DNA from: Allobutyricicoccus pentlandensis
Lineage (GTDB): Bacteria; Bacillota; Clostridia; Oscillospirales; QAMX01
Direction: 5' to 3'
NCBI GenBank assembly: GCA_904398645.1
Contig: CAJFPH010000010.1
Span: forward strand, 1 to 20,766
Length of the DNA stretch: 20,766 nucleotides
Positions 1-6,326 of the stretch are shown in pieces. Below the pieces are notes generated by a model. It searched no databases. It was given only the letters and a program-made list of their open reading frames with translations, and had not been told where the DNA came from. Made by a program: the position numbers and the translations under genes. Numbering within the stretch: position 1 is the stretch's first letter; every line of letters begins with the position of its first letter.

Positions 1-710
1 CCGATGATATTTCGGTTTTGAGTTGCGGCTTCCACGTCTTTTTGAAGTCCGCTGACACGAAACGCTTTCCTCTCAACCGATTGCAATGTATCAAAAAAAC
101 ACACGCTTCCTCTATCGATAATGATCAACTTTTGAATCGTCCTTGCAATTTCTTCAATGATATGGGTAGAAACGATAATTGTTCGCGGGTGTTTCTGAAA
201 ACTTTCTGTCAGCATATCATAAAATTCCACACGCATAATGGCGTCGAAGCCAAGAACAGGCTCGTCTAAAAGAATAACACGCTTATTGCTTGCCAAACAG
301 ATAATCGTAGACACCATTGTTTTCATGCCGAGAGACAGATGATGGAACTTCTTTTTCTCGTCCAACTCAAAACGTTCCATCATTTCCGAAGCAAAGTCAT
401 AATCATAGTTTGGGTTTACTTCGGAAGCAATCCGCAGCAGCTTCCGTACTGAAAGATTAAAATGTTTTGCAAAGTTTTCGATGTAACTAACGCCTGTGTC
501 CAATGTGGACGTTGTTATTGTCTTTCCATCAACTTTAATCATGCCGTTTGTAATGTTCTGATATCCGGCAATCGATTTGAGAAGCGTTGTCTTGCCTGCG
601 CCGTTTCTGCCCAGCAAACAGTAGATCCCCGGTTCGTCAATCGACAAGGTAATGTTTTTTAGTACAGTTGCCTGCCCGTACTGTTTTGTTACTTGTTTGA
701 GTTCTATCAT
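1..710 (-). CDS. ABC transporter ATP-binding protein, YtrB-like (partial, C-terminus off the left edge)
   Basis: This is the nucleotide-binding subunit of an ABC exporter. It should hydrolyse ATP on the inner face of the membrane for a permease that is not in the window. I translated 236 codons. Walker A GRNGAGKTT is at residues 34-42, the signature LSLGM at about 125-129 replaces LSGGQ, Walker B VILLDEP is at 145-151, and the H-loop STH has its His at about 183. The 'LS-GMK' signature and the short Q-loop region resemble the YtrB/BcrA-type ATPases of Firmicutes. The start is ATG at 708-710, preceded by AGGAGGA. An ATG six bases upstream gives only two codons before a stop. The gene is divergent from a MerR-type regulator gene, and the promoter at 777-807 suggests direct control by it. 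The substrate is unknown; such systems often export antibiotics or lipids. The frame stays open to base 1, so the C-terminus is missing. Confidence 0.93.
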   Translation of the reverse strand, partial: MIELKQVTKQYGQATVLKNITLSIDEPGIYCLLGRNGAGKTTLLKSIAGYQNITNGMIKVDGKTITTSTLDTGVSYIENFAKHFNLSVRKLLRIASEVNPNYDYDFASEMMERFELDEKKKFHHLSLGMKTMVSTIICLASNKRVILLDEPVLGFDAIMRVEFYDMLTESFQKHPRTIIVSTHIIEEIARTIQKLIIIDRGSVCFFDTLQSVERKAFRVSGLQKDVEAATQNRNII

Positions 711-744
711 CCGGCCATTCCTCCTAAACAGCATTGCAATATCT

Positions 745-774
745 ATTGCTTTTCGCAATATCGTATGCTAAAAT
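745..774 (+). promoter_or_regulatory. Promoter of the MerR regulator gene
   Basis: A -35 TTGCTT (746-751), a 17-bp spacer and an extended -10 TGcTAAAAT (box at 769-774) lie 48 nt before the start codon. The inverted repeat ATTGC-N5-GCAAT (745-749/755-759) overlaps the -35. The predicted transcription start falls at the edge of the MerR operator (783-801), so binding there could also repress the regulator's own gene, as is common in this family. Confidence 0.65.
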
Positions 775-776
775 GG

Positions 777-807
777 ATTATAAACCTTTGTATAACACAA
801 AAGTCAA
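777..807 (-). promoter_or_regulatory. MerR-type promoter for the ABC gene (19-bp spacer with dyad)
   Basis: Read on the minus strand, a -35 TTGACT (802-807) and a consensus -10 TATAAT (777-782) are separated by 19 bp (783-801). Inside the spacer is the inverted repeat TTTGT-N5-ACAAA (787-791 and 797-801 on the plus strand). Over-long spacers with a dyad are the known target of MerR-family activators, which distort the DNA to realign the two boxes. The adjacent divergent gene encodes a MerR protein. Transcription would start near 770, about 60 nt before the ABC start codon. Confidence 0.8.
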
Positions 808-822
808 TAGGGGAAAATAGAA

Positions 823-1605
823 ATGAAGAAATATTTTTCAGTTGGAGAAGCCGCAAAGGCTGTCCATACAACGAGCGAAACGCTGCGGCATTATGACCGC
901 ATTGGATTAGTAAAACCAAGCAAAAAAGACGAATGGACCAGGTATCGTTATTACACCGAGCAGGATATCGTTCGGTTGAATACTGTACGTGCTTTACAAC
1001 TTATGGACTTGCCTTTGCAGGAGATCAAAAAGGTTTTAGAATATGACGATCTAGAAAAGATTGTGGACTTCTTAGCGCAGGCAGAAAAAAAGGCTGATGA
1101 AAAAATAACAGCACTCCAGTACAGCAAATCAAAGATTCAGTTAGCAAAAGCGGATTATGAAAAAAAATTGCAGGGACAGCAAAAGTTCAATGGTATTTTT
1201 CTCAAAGATGTTCCAGAGCGCGTCATCCTGCTTTCAGACACCTTAGAAGTGCCGACACTCGATAACCTGTGGAATTATCTCAATCATTTTTATGAAAAAG
1301 TGACGCCTGCCTTGACAGAGCAATTTTCCTTTGAGGATTTAGCAGGTATCTATACCAGCAATGGCGTATCGAGGCTCTTCGCCGTTTGTACTCGTTATGT
1401 AAATGTAGACGGATTAAAGGTACTGCCAAAAGGAAAATACTTATGTGCTAACTGCACGGAAGAAACTAGAGAACAAATGTTGCGCGAATTAATACACATG
1501 GCCAAAACGAAATATGACGTAGAACCGACATTTACAGTACAGCTCATTGTTGTGTCAGGTATCTTGCTATGGAATTACGAAGTACAGGTTTATGTGGATA
1601 GATAG
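823..1605 (+). CDS. MerR-family transcriptional regulator with effector-binding C-terminal domain
   Basis: A 260-residue DNA-binding regulator. The N-terminal winged helix-turn-helix spans about residues 4-72 and carries the family pattern 'ETLRHYDRIGLV' followed by 'RYRYYTEQDI'. A charged helical linker covers about 75-118 and would form the dimerising coiled coil. The C-terminal 140 residues end in 'YEVQVYV', consistent with a GyrI/BmrR-like effector pocket, so the signal is more likely a small organic molecule than a metal. A Shine-Dalgarno AGGGG precedes ATG 823. It is divergent from the ABC ATPase and probably activates that gene from the 19-bp-spaced promoter between them. The ligand is unknown. 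This gene and the ABC gene look more AT-rich by eye than the rest of the window, which may point to separate acquisition. Confidence 0.93.
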   Translation: MKKYFSVGEAAKAVHTTSETLRHYDRIGLVKPSKKDEWTRYRYYTEQDIVRLNTVRALQLMDLPLQEIKKVLEYDDLEKIVDFLAQAEKKADEKITALQYSKSKIQLAKADYEKKLQGQQKFNGIFLKDVPERVILLSDTLEVPTLDNLWNYLNHFYEKVTPALTEQFSFEDLAGIYTSNGVSRLFAVCTRYVNVDGLKVLPKGKYLCANCTEETREQMLRELIHMAKTKYDVEPTFTVQLIVVSGILLWNYEVQVYVDR

Positions 1606-1677
1606 CGTACATGTATTTGGAGCTTCGTTGGAAAACTAAAACAAAACGGAAATAGGCGGACAGCCTCAGGGAAAAAA

Positions 1678-1712
1678 GCAGGACGGTATGGCAAAATGCC
1701 ATACCGTCCTGC
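1678..1712 (-). terminator. Intrinsic terminator of the kinase-nitroreductase-FliB cluster
   Basis: A perfect 16-bp stem (arms 1678-1693 and 1697-1712) has a 3-nt loop. On the minus strand it is followed by six T residues (the A run at 1672-1677), which makes a strong leftward terminator 64 nt past the FliB stop codon. On the plus strand it is followed by AAAATAC, so it is not a typical terminator for the MerR gene. Confidence 0.88.
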
Positions 1713-1775
1713 AAAATACAGTTGCTTCCTTTCTAGATACGTGCCCACAATACGCCAGGTATTTTAGATTTTCCC

Positions 1776-2777
1776 TTACTGTTCTTCTGAATTTTCAAAC
1801 GTTTCCCACAACATGTCATAAACCGCATCCATATTGTCCTGCGAATACTCAATTTCTGCGGAGTACATACGAAAGAGTTCCGTCTGATCACAGACAGAAA
1901 AGCCATCGTACTTTTCATACCAGGCTGCGCCTGCCAAACGTAAAAAGCGGCAAGATAAAACCGCAAAAGCCACTTTGCCCGCCAAATCGCCGTCTTCAAG
2001 CGCCTCCGGCACATGACGGTAAAGAAAATATGCAAGCATATTCTGATACTCGGCCTTTCGTTCCATCATACGGCGCTCAAACGCTGAACGGTCCGCTGTT
2101 TTCCCATACGTAAGCACGATATGCAGCACATCCGTCCAAGTCTCATCCAAACGTTCAAGATCCAGATAAAACAACGCCCACTCCTCTGCCGTGCGGTTCG
2201 GGATAGTTGTATCTGCCAGCCGCAAAACTTCACGTTCCATTTCGTCCAAGGAACGATCGTCCTGGTAGACCGCCGAAAAGAGGCGGTCCCGCAATTGATA
2301 GAGCAGATCCGCCCAATTCCGCTCGCGTCTCTGTTCCTCCGTAAGAACAGGCGGCTCTGCGGCCTTCCCGCAATCCATACCATTGTGTATGAGCACAAGC
2401 GGCGTACGTTGGGATAACATCAGTCGCGCAGCCTCTTCGCAGCACGCGCCAAGCCCCATCTCAACCCGATCCGGCCAGAAATTTCGAAAACGCGGATGGT
2501 CCCGGCAAATCTGGCAAAGATAATCCTGTCCCTGCGTCAACAGCAAAGCGCACAGGTTCTCGCCGGTCAGGCAGGGACAGCGGCCCTCGTCATCCAGAAT
2601 AAAATGCGGCGGGTCTCCCGCAATTTGACGGCGCAGGCGGTCTCCCAATTCCCCGGGAATTTTCTGATACCGCGCCGCAGTTTCTTCGTCAATGTCAATT
2701 TTCCATCCAATGCAGCAGTTATGCCGGCATGCGTCGGCGACGCACTGGAATTCTTCATAATAGGCTGGGACAATCAT
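1776..2777 (-). CDS. FliB-like flagellin lysine-N-methylase family protein (cysteine-cluster protein)
   Basis: A 333-residue protein whose N-terminal third carries the cysteine cluster of FliB/YkgJ-type proteins: C12, C17, the CC pair at 21-22 followed by GW, C67-P-C69, C76, C88-x2-C91 followed by HPR, and the CC pair at 112-113. In Salmonella the family member FliB methylates flagellin lysines, and the cysteines are thought to bind a metal or Fe-S centre. No flagellar gene is in view, and homologues are common in non-motile Firmicutes, so the substrate here is open. The opening 'M-x2-P-x-YY-x2-FxC' looks like a natural N-terminus. The start ATG (2775-2777) has only a weak ribosome site and follows the stop of a 13-codon reading frame by 3 nt (see 2781-2822). 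It is last in the leftward cluster, 64 bp after the nitroreductase. Confidence 0.8.
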   Translation of the reverse strand: MIVPAYYEEFQCVADACRHNCCIGWKIDIDEETAARYQKIPGELGDRLRRQIAGDPPHFILDDEGRCPCLTGENLCALLLTQGQDYLCQICRDHPRFRNFWPDRVEMGLGACCEEAARLMLSQRTPLVLIHNGMDCGKAAEPPVLTEEQRRERNWADLLYQLRDRLFSAVYQDDRSLDEMEREVLRLADTTIPNRTAEEWALFYLDLERLDETWTDVLHIVLTYGKTADRSAFERRMMERKAEYQNMLAYFLYRHVPEALEDGDLAGKVAFAVLSCRFLRLAGAAWYEKYDGFSVCDQTELFRMYSAEIEYSQDNMDAVYDMLWETFENSEEQ

Positions 2778-2780
2778 GGT

Positions 2781-2822
2781 CTAAAGCGCCTCTTTTTCCT
2801 TTTTTACAACCAACCGGGACAT
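2781..2822 (-). CDS. Possible 13-residue leader peptide upstream of the FliB-like gene
   Basis: A short frame (MSRLVVKKEKEAL, then TAG) has a better Shine-Dalgarno (AAAGGAG, 9 nt before its ATG) than the FliB-like gene itself. It is in the same frame as that gene, and its stop codon lies 3 nt before that gene's start. It may serve translational coupling by termination and re-initiation. It may instead be the remnant of a longer FliB N-terminus interrupted by a stop. The evidence is only position and ribosome-site strength. Confidence 0.3.
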   Translation of the reverse strand: MSRLVVKKEKEAL

Positions 2823-2841
2823 TATCGGGAACTCCTTTCCT

Positions 2842-3405
2842 TCAAAGAAGAATATCCTCCAGTACGCGCTTCGGCACATGCAGTGTGCCATCCTGCGTTA
2901 AATGGTACTTGTAACGGCCCTCTTCCATGGGATAAATCTCTGAATTTTGCGCCGGATACCCCATAGCGATAGCCAGCACAGGCACGATCGGTTCCGGCAG
3001 TGCAAGCGATGCCTTTAGTCCGGGCTTGTCATGCAGCGCCATCAGACAAGTGGCGACACCCTTTTCCCACGCTGCCAGTGCAATTGTCTGTGCAGCGATT
3101 CCCACGTCAATATCATAGTTCTGCGGACGGATTGACGTATCAGCCGTAATGATGATATACGCCGTAGGGCGTTCATCTGGCGCCGGATCACCTGCGGGCG
3201 CAATGGCAACTGCCCAGCGCAGGTATGGGAAGACTGCGTCCACATGCGCCTGATCCACAATCTTATATTTTAAAGGCTGCATATTCGCGGAACAGGGACC
3301 TACCCGCGCGTCGTCTACCAACTCACGCAAAATAGCAAGCGAAACAGGTTCCTGTGTAAATTTTCGGATTGTGCGGCGTGTGTGAATTGTGTCTTTTACA
3401 GTCAT
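2842..3405 (-). CDS. Nitroreductase-family FMN oxidoreductase
   Basis: A 187-residue flavoprotein of the nitroreductase fold, expected to be a cytoplasmic FMN-dependent, NAD(P)H-using dimer. The N-terminal 'RRTIRKF' (about residues 10-16) is the classic FMN-phosphate contact, followed by 'ARVGPCSANMQP' (about 33-44), the substrate- and FMN-facing segment. The later 'DVGIAAQTIALAAWEKGVATCLM' region, read here in pieces, is the conserved dimer and FMN helix. The length is normal for the short class. A GGAGG lies 8 nt before ATG 3405. It sits 22 bp after the phosphotransferase gene and 64 bp before the FliB-like gene, so the three are probably co-transcribed. The true substrate cannot be read from sequence; quinones, nitroaromatics or enones are all possible. 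Confidence 0.9.
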   Translation of the reverse strand: MTVKDTIHTRRTIRKFTQEPVSLAILRELVDDARVGPCSANMQPLKYKIVDQAHVDAVFPYLRWAVAIAPAGDPAPDERPTAYIIITADTSIRPQNYDIDVGIAAQTIALAAWEKGVATCLMALHDKPGLKASLALPEPIVPVLAIAMGYPAQNSEIYPMEEGRYKYHLTQDGTLHVPKRVLEDILL

Positions 3406-3427
3406 ATATAGACCTCCGGGTTTTCCT

Positions 3428-4333
3428 TTATACTTTACTCAGCAGCCAATTTGTATCGGCCGTCATCTTATGAAGGATGCCGCCAACCCGCTCGGGCGGG
3501 TTGTCATGCAAATACCGATGCCAGAACAAAAACGCGGCATTCAGCGATGAAAGCGTCATATCGCACCGAATCGTTTCTGGATCGGCAGAAACTCCAACTG
3601 CCTCAGCGGCAGCACAGTAGCTCTCGATCAGCGCATCCGCATTCAGCGAAGCGCCGTCGGCCGACAAACGGCTAAGGAAAAATGCAATATCTCCGGCAGG
3701 CGTTCCAATATTCACGCTCTGCCAGTCGCAAACAAGAAGTTCGCCGCGTTCATTCAACAGCAGGTTATCGCAGTGAAAGTCTCCATGCGTCAGCATGCAA
3801 GTCTGCGGATGAAAACACTCGTTGACCATATCAAAGTGTTTCGCTACAAACGCAGCGTCGCCGGTATTAAATCGGCCCCCATGTTCTGCAAGCACACTTT
3901 TCCATCCCTCCAGGCATTCCTGCAGACGCTCCGGCGGCAGGGCAGTATAAAAGCGCTTTGGCGCATCCAGAAAATCCGGCACAGGAAGGGCATGAATTTG
4001 AGCCAATATCTGCATAATCCCGGCCAGCCGGGGGACCGCCTCCTCGTGCTCCAACATTCGGTAACGCCGCAACAGCAATACGACCTCATGCGGAGTCCGG
4101 CGCTCGTAGAGCAGCTCCGGCACCCACGAGACCCGCTTTTCGCGAAACCAGTCATACATCCGCGCTTCCGTTACGTAGGAATCCCAAATCCCCGCGCAAG
4201 AAAGTGCCTCGCGCCGGGCATGCTTCAAAAGCATATCATGGCCGACCGCGTAAACATCTGCGCCGCTTTTCCCTACGCTAATCTTCTGATGCGTATGTCC
4301 CTGCAAAAATGCAGGGATATCGCCTACCCTCAT
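3428..4333 (-). CDS. Phosphotransferase of the APH/choline kinase family
   Basis: A 301-residue kinase-fold protein that should transfer phosphate from ATP to a small hydroxylated molecule. The lysine in 'LLKHAR' (about residue 37) fits the ATP-binding lysine. 'HGDFHCDN' (183-190) is the catalytic Brenner motif, with D185 and N190. D203 in 'CDWQSVNIG' is the metal-binding DFG equivalent, and 'GDIAFF' (about 214) follows as in other APH-family members. AGGAGG precedes ATG 4333. It is the first gene of the leftward cluster. The family includes aminoglycoside, choline, homoserine and fructosamine kinases. Nothing in the sequence identifies the substrate, and resistance should not be assumed. Confidence 0.88.
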   Translation of the reverse strand: MRVGDIPAFLQGHTHQKISVGKSGADVYAVGHDMLLKHARREALSCAGIWDSYVTEARMYDWFREKRVSWVPELLYERRTPHEVVLLLRRYRMLEHEEAVPRLAGIMQILAQIHALPVPDFLDAPKRFYTALPPERLQECLEGWKSVLAEHGGRFNTGDAAFVAKHFDMVNECFHPQTCMLTHGDFHCDNLLLNERGELLVCDWQSVNIGTPAGDIAFFLSRLSADGASLNADALIESYCAAAEAVGVSADPETIRCDMTLSSLNAAFLFWHRYLHDNPPERVGGILHKMTADTNWLLSKV

Positions 4334-4363
4334 CCCATGTCCTCCTGTTTTGTAACTTGAATT

Positions 4364-4393
4364 ATTTTAACATGGAAAACTGTAAAACGTCAA
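4364..4393 (-). promoter_or_regulatory. Promoter of the kinase-nitroreductase-FliB cluster
   Basis: On the minus strand, a -35 TTGACG (4388-4393), an 18-bp spacer and a -10 TAAAAT (4364-4369) lie about 30 nt before the kinase start codon. Confidence 0.55.
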
Positions 4394-4420
4394 ATCAATT
4401 CCAAGTATATATTGATGTCC

Positions 4421-4445
4421 GTTCCGGCATACCGGAGCTCTTTTT
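4421..4445 (+). terminator. Orphan small hairpin with T tract
   Basis: Arms GTTCCGG (4421-4427) and CCGGAGC (4432-4438) form a 7-bp stem with one G-T wobble and a 4-nt loop, followed by TCTTTTT. It points rightward, but no rightward gene precedes it. It could stop transcripts running antisense to the kinase gene before they enter the heat-shock operon. Confidence 0.4.
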
Positions 4446-4574
4446 ATTTCTTCCTTTCTATACTTTTGGGACGTAATTGTGGACATTTTCGGCTACTATT
4501 GATAGAAACAATTTGTTCTGCGTATACTATACAGGTAACATTATATACAAAATATAAATTCTTTCCACAACCTC

Positions 4575-4603
4575 TTGACAATCCATAAAGAGCGTGCTAC
4601 AGT
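4575..4603 (+). promoter_or_regulatory. Heat-shock operon promoter (hrcA-grpE-dnaK-dnaJ)
   Basis: A consensus -35 TTGACA (4575-4580), a 17-bp spacer and a -10 TACAGT (4598-4603) form a vegetative sigma-A type promoter. Transcription would start near 4610, inside the CIRCE operator, which is the usual arrangement for HrcA repression. Confidence 0.8.
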
Positions 4604-4607
4604 ATAT

Positions 4608-4634
4608 TTAGCACTCGGAGAGTTAGAGTGCTAA
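4608..4634. promoter_or_regulatory. CIRCE operator (HrcA binding site)
   Basis: TTAGCACTC (4608-4616), a 9-nt spacer and GAGTGCTAA (4626-4634) match the CIRCE consensus at all 18 arm positions. It overlaps the predicted transcription start. HrcA, encoded directly downstream, is known to bind this element and to be released on heat shock when GroEL is titrated. Confidence 0.98.
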
Positions 4635-4660
4635 CCTTTAGAAAGGAGCGCGTTAAATAA

Positions 4661-5698
4661 GTGGCTTTAAGCGACAGAAAAAAGCAGATACTAAAGGCAG
4701 TGGTTGACGATTACGTACAGACCGCAGAGCCTGTCGGATCGCGCGCTGTCGTAGCACGCTTGAAAACGAATGTCTCCTCCGCGACGGTCCGCAATGAAAT
4801 GGCGGATCTGGAACGAATGGGATACCTTGAGCAACCGCATACATCGGCCGGACGCGTACCGTCGCATTTGGGATACCGTCTCTATGTCGATGAACTCATG
4901 AACAGTTACAGCGTTTCCCCGACGGAGATCGACCAGTTCGTATCCACCCTGACGCTGCGTATGGGAGAGCTGGACCGGCTGATCGCCGAGGCTGGGCGTA
5001 TGGTCAGTGAATTGACAAATCATCCCGCCATCGCCGTGAGTCCCATTGCAGAAGAAGAAGCGGTTCGGCGGTTTGAGGTCATACAAGTTGATGCGGAAAC
5101 GGTGGTTCTTGTTCTTGTTACCACCTCGGACATCATTAAAAACCGTATTTGCCATCTCACGTTTCCGCTCTCAGATCTTGAGGTTACGGCGGCAAATCGA
5201 GCCCTCAACGCACATTTTACGAATATTCCGCTTGAAGAACTGACTGACGAGCGCATTACCGCCGCCGAATATGGCGCCGGCGCCGACATCACGGAGCTGC
5301 TTGTCGCAGCGATCGATTTTGCAGCGGATGTTCTGCATACCGTTATGCAGCGCGATGTCTATCTTGAGGGCGCGTCACAAATTTTGAAATATCCAGAGTT
5401 TCACGACCCGGAAAAGGCCATGGCGCTTTTGGAATGTCTTTCAGATAAAAATGCACTGGCGTTGCTGCCTGTCCCCGATGACGACAACCCGGTTCAGATA
5501 CGGATTGGTTCTGAAAATGGCGCCGCTCCTCTTGATCATGCCAGTATTATTATGACGTCTTACCATACTGCGCGCGGCGCAAAGGGACTATTGGGCGTGG
5601 TAGGTCCAACCCGAATGGATTATGCCAAGGTTGCCGCAAGACTTTGTCATTTTGCAGACGAGCTGAATCATTTGCTCAATCATGATACCAGGAGATAG
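4661..5698 (+). CDS. hrcA: Heat-inducible transcriptional repressor HrcA
   Basis: A 345-residue repressor of class I heat-shock genes. The N-terminal winged helix spans about residues 1-75 and contains the invariant 'SSATVRNEM.DLE..GYLEQPHTSAGRVPS' stretch, here intact. The remainder is the GAF-like dimerisation domain. It binds the CIRCE just upstream and so represses its own operon; in the known system GroEL keeps HrcA active. The start is GTG at 4661, because the family-conserved 'LSDRKKQIL.A.V.DY..TAEPVGS' begins right there. A GGAG lies 12 nt upstream, slightly further than ideal. Its stop codon abuts the next start codon, indicating tight coupling to grpE. Confidence 0.97.
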   Translation: MALSDRKKQILKAVVDDYVQTAEPVGSRAVVARLKTNVSSATVRNEMADLERMGYLEQPHTSAGRVPSHLGYRLYVDELMNSYSVSPTEIDQFVSTLTLRMGELDRLIAEAGRMVSELTNHPAIAVSPIAEEEAVRRFEVIQVDAETVVLVLVTTSDIIKNRICHLTFPLSDLEVTAANRALNAHFTNIPLEELTDERITAAEYGAGADITELLVAAIDFAADVLHTVMQRDVYLEGASQILKYPEFHDPEKAMALLECLSDKNALALLPVPDDDNPVQIRIGSENGAAPLDHASIIMTSYHTARGAKGLLGVVGPTRMDYAKVAARLCHFADELNHLLNHDTRR

Positions 5699-6268
5699 AT
5701 GCTTATGGATAAGAAAAAAAAGAAGGATGAAAAAATTGAGCAGCCGGAATGTGAATCCTTAGAAAATGAAGCCGCAAGCAATGAGGCTGTCAATACCGCC
5801 CCGGCAGAAGCCGTTGCGGACGACCAGGCGGAAAAACTCGCGGCCGTCCAGAAAGAGCTTGATGAGACGCGGGACCGTTATTTGCGTGTTGCGGCAGAAT
5901 ACGAAAATTACCGGCGCCGCAGTGCGAAAGAGCGTGAAAATCTCTACGCGGACTCCACCGCCGCAACGGTTGCGGCACTGTTGCCCGTTCTGGACAATTT
6001 GGAACGCGCCGCTGCGCACCCGACGACCGACGAGGCGTTTATGAAGGGCGTTTCCATGACGCTCAAACAGTTTTATGATTGCCTCGAAAAACTCGGTGTA
6101 AAAGAGATTCCCGCGCAGGGCGAGCAGTTTAATCCGGAACTTCATAACGCGGTCATGCATGTCGAGATGGAAAATTGCGACGACAATACGATTATAGAAG
6201 TGTTTCAAAAAGGCTTTCTGATGGGCGACCGCGTTGTGCGCCATGCAATCGTAAAGGTTGCCAATTAA
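5699..6268 (+). CDS. grpE: GrpE, nucleotide exchange factor of DnaK
   Basis: A 189-residue cochaperone that releases ADP from DnaK. The first 45 residues are a lysine- and glutamate-rich disordered tail. Residues of about 46-85 form the long coiled-coil ('KELDETRDRYLRVAAEYENYRRR'-type pattern). The C-terminal beta domain contains 'LPVLDNLERA', 'GV..IPAQGEQFNPELHNAV' and 'GF.MGDRVVRHA.VKV', all family hallmarks. Two starts are possible: ATG 5699, immediately after the hrcA stop, with an AGGAG only 4 nt upstream, or ATG 5705, 10 nt from the same site and two codons shorter. The second has the more usual spacing. The gene lies between hrcA and dnaK under the shared CIRCE promoter. Confidence 0.96.
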   Translation: MLMDKKKKKDEKIEQPECESLENEAASNEAVNTAPAEAVADDQAEKLAAVQKELDETRDRYLRVAAEYENYRRRSAKERENLYADSTAATVAALLPVLDNLERAAAHPTTDEAFMKGVSMTLKQFYDCLEKLGVKEIPAQGEQFNPELHNAVMHVEMENCDDNTIIEVFQKGFLMGDRVVRHAIVKVAN

Positions 6269-6326
6269 AACCGTACCTTTTATAGATAAAATTTTTCAAT
6301 ATAATCACCGAAAAGGAGTAATAAAT

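Larger units (their letters stand above)
4334..4660. promoter_or_regulatory. Divergent intergenic region between the APH-like kinase gene and hrcA
   Basis: This 327-nt gap holds three recognisable things: a leftward promoter for the kinase cluster (4364-4393), a small rightward hairpin with a T tract (4421-4445), and the heat-shock promoter with CIRCE (4575-4634). The rest (about 4450-4570) is AT-rich with several TATA-like words but no clear promoter, and I see no coding frame in it. Confidence 0.7.

Noticed and set aside
1678..1712. Hairpin as the terminator of the MerR gene
   Set aside because: On the plus strand it is followed by AAAATAC, not a T run. It fits the leftward gene cluster instead.
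3428..4333. Aminoglycoside resistance gene
   Set aside because: The kinase motifs define the APH fold only. The cluster context (nitroreductase, FliB-like) and lack of any resistance-specific feature do not support a resistance call.
6258..6326. N-terminal extension of DnaK from an upstream in-frame ATG
   Set aside because: It overlaps grpE and adds 23 non-conserved residues, and it lacks the AAAGGAG that sits properly before ATG 6327.
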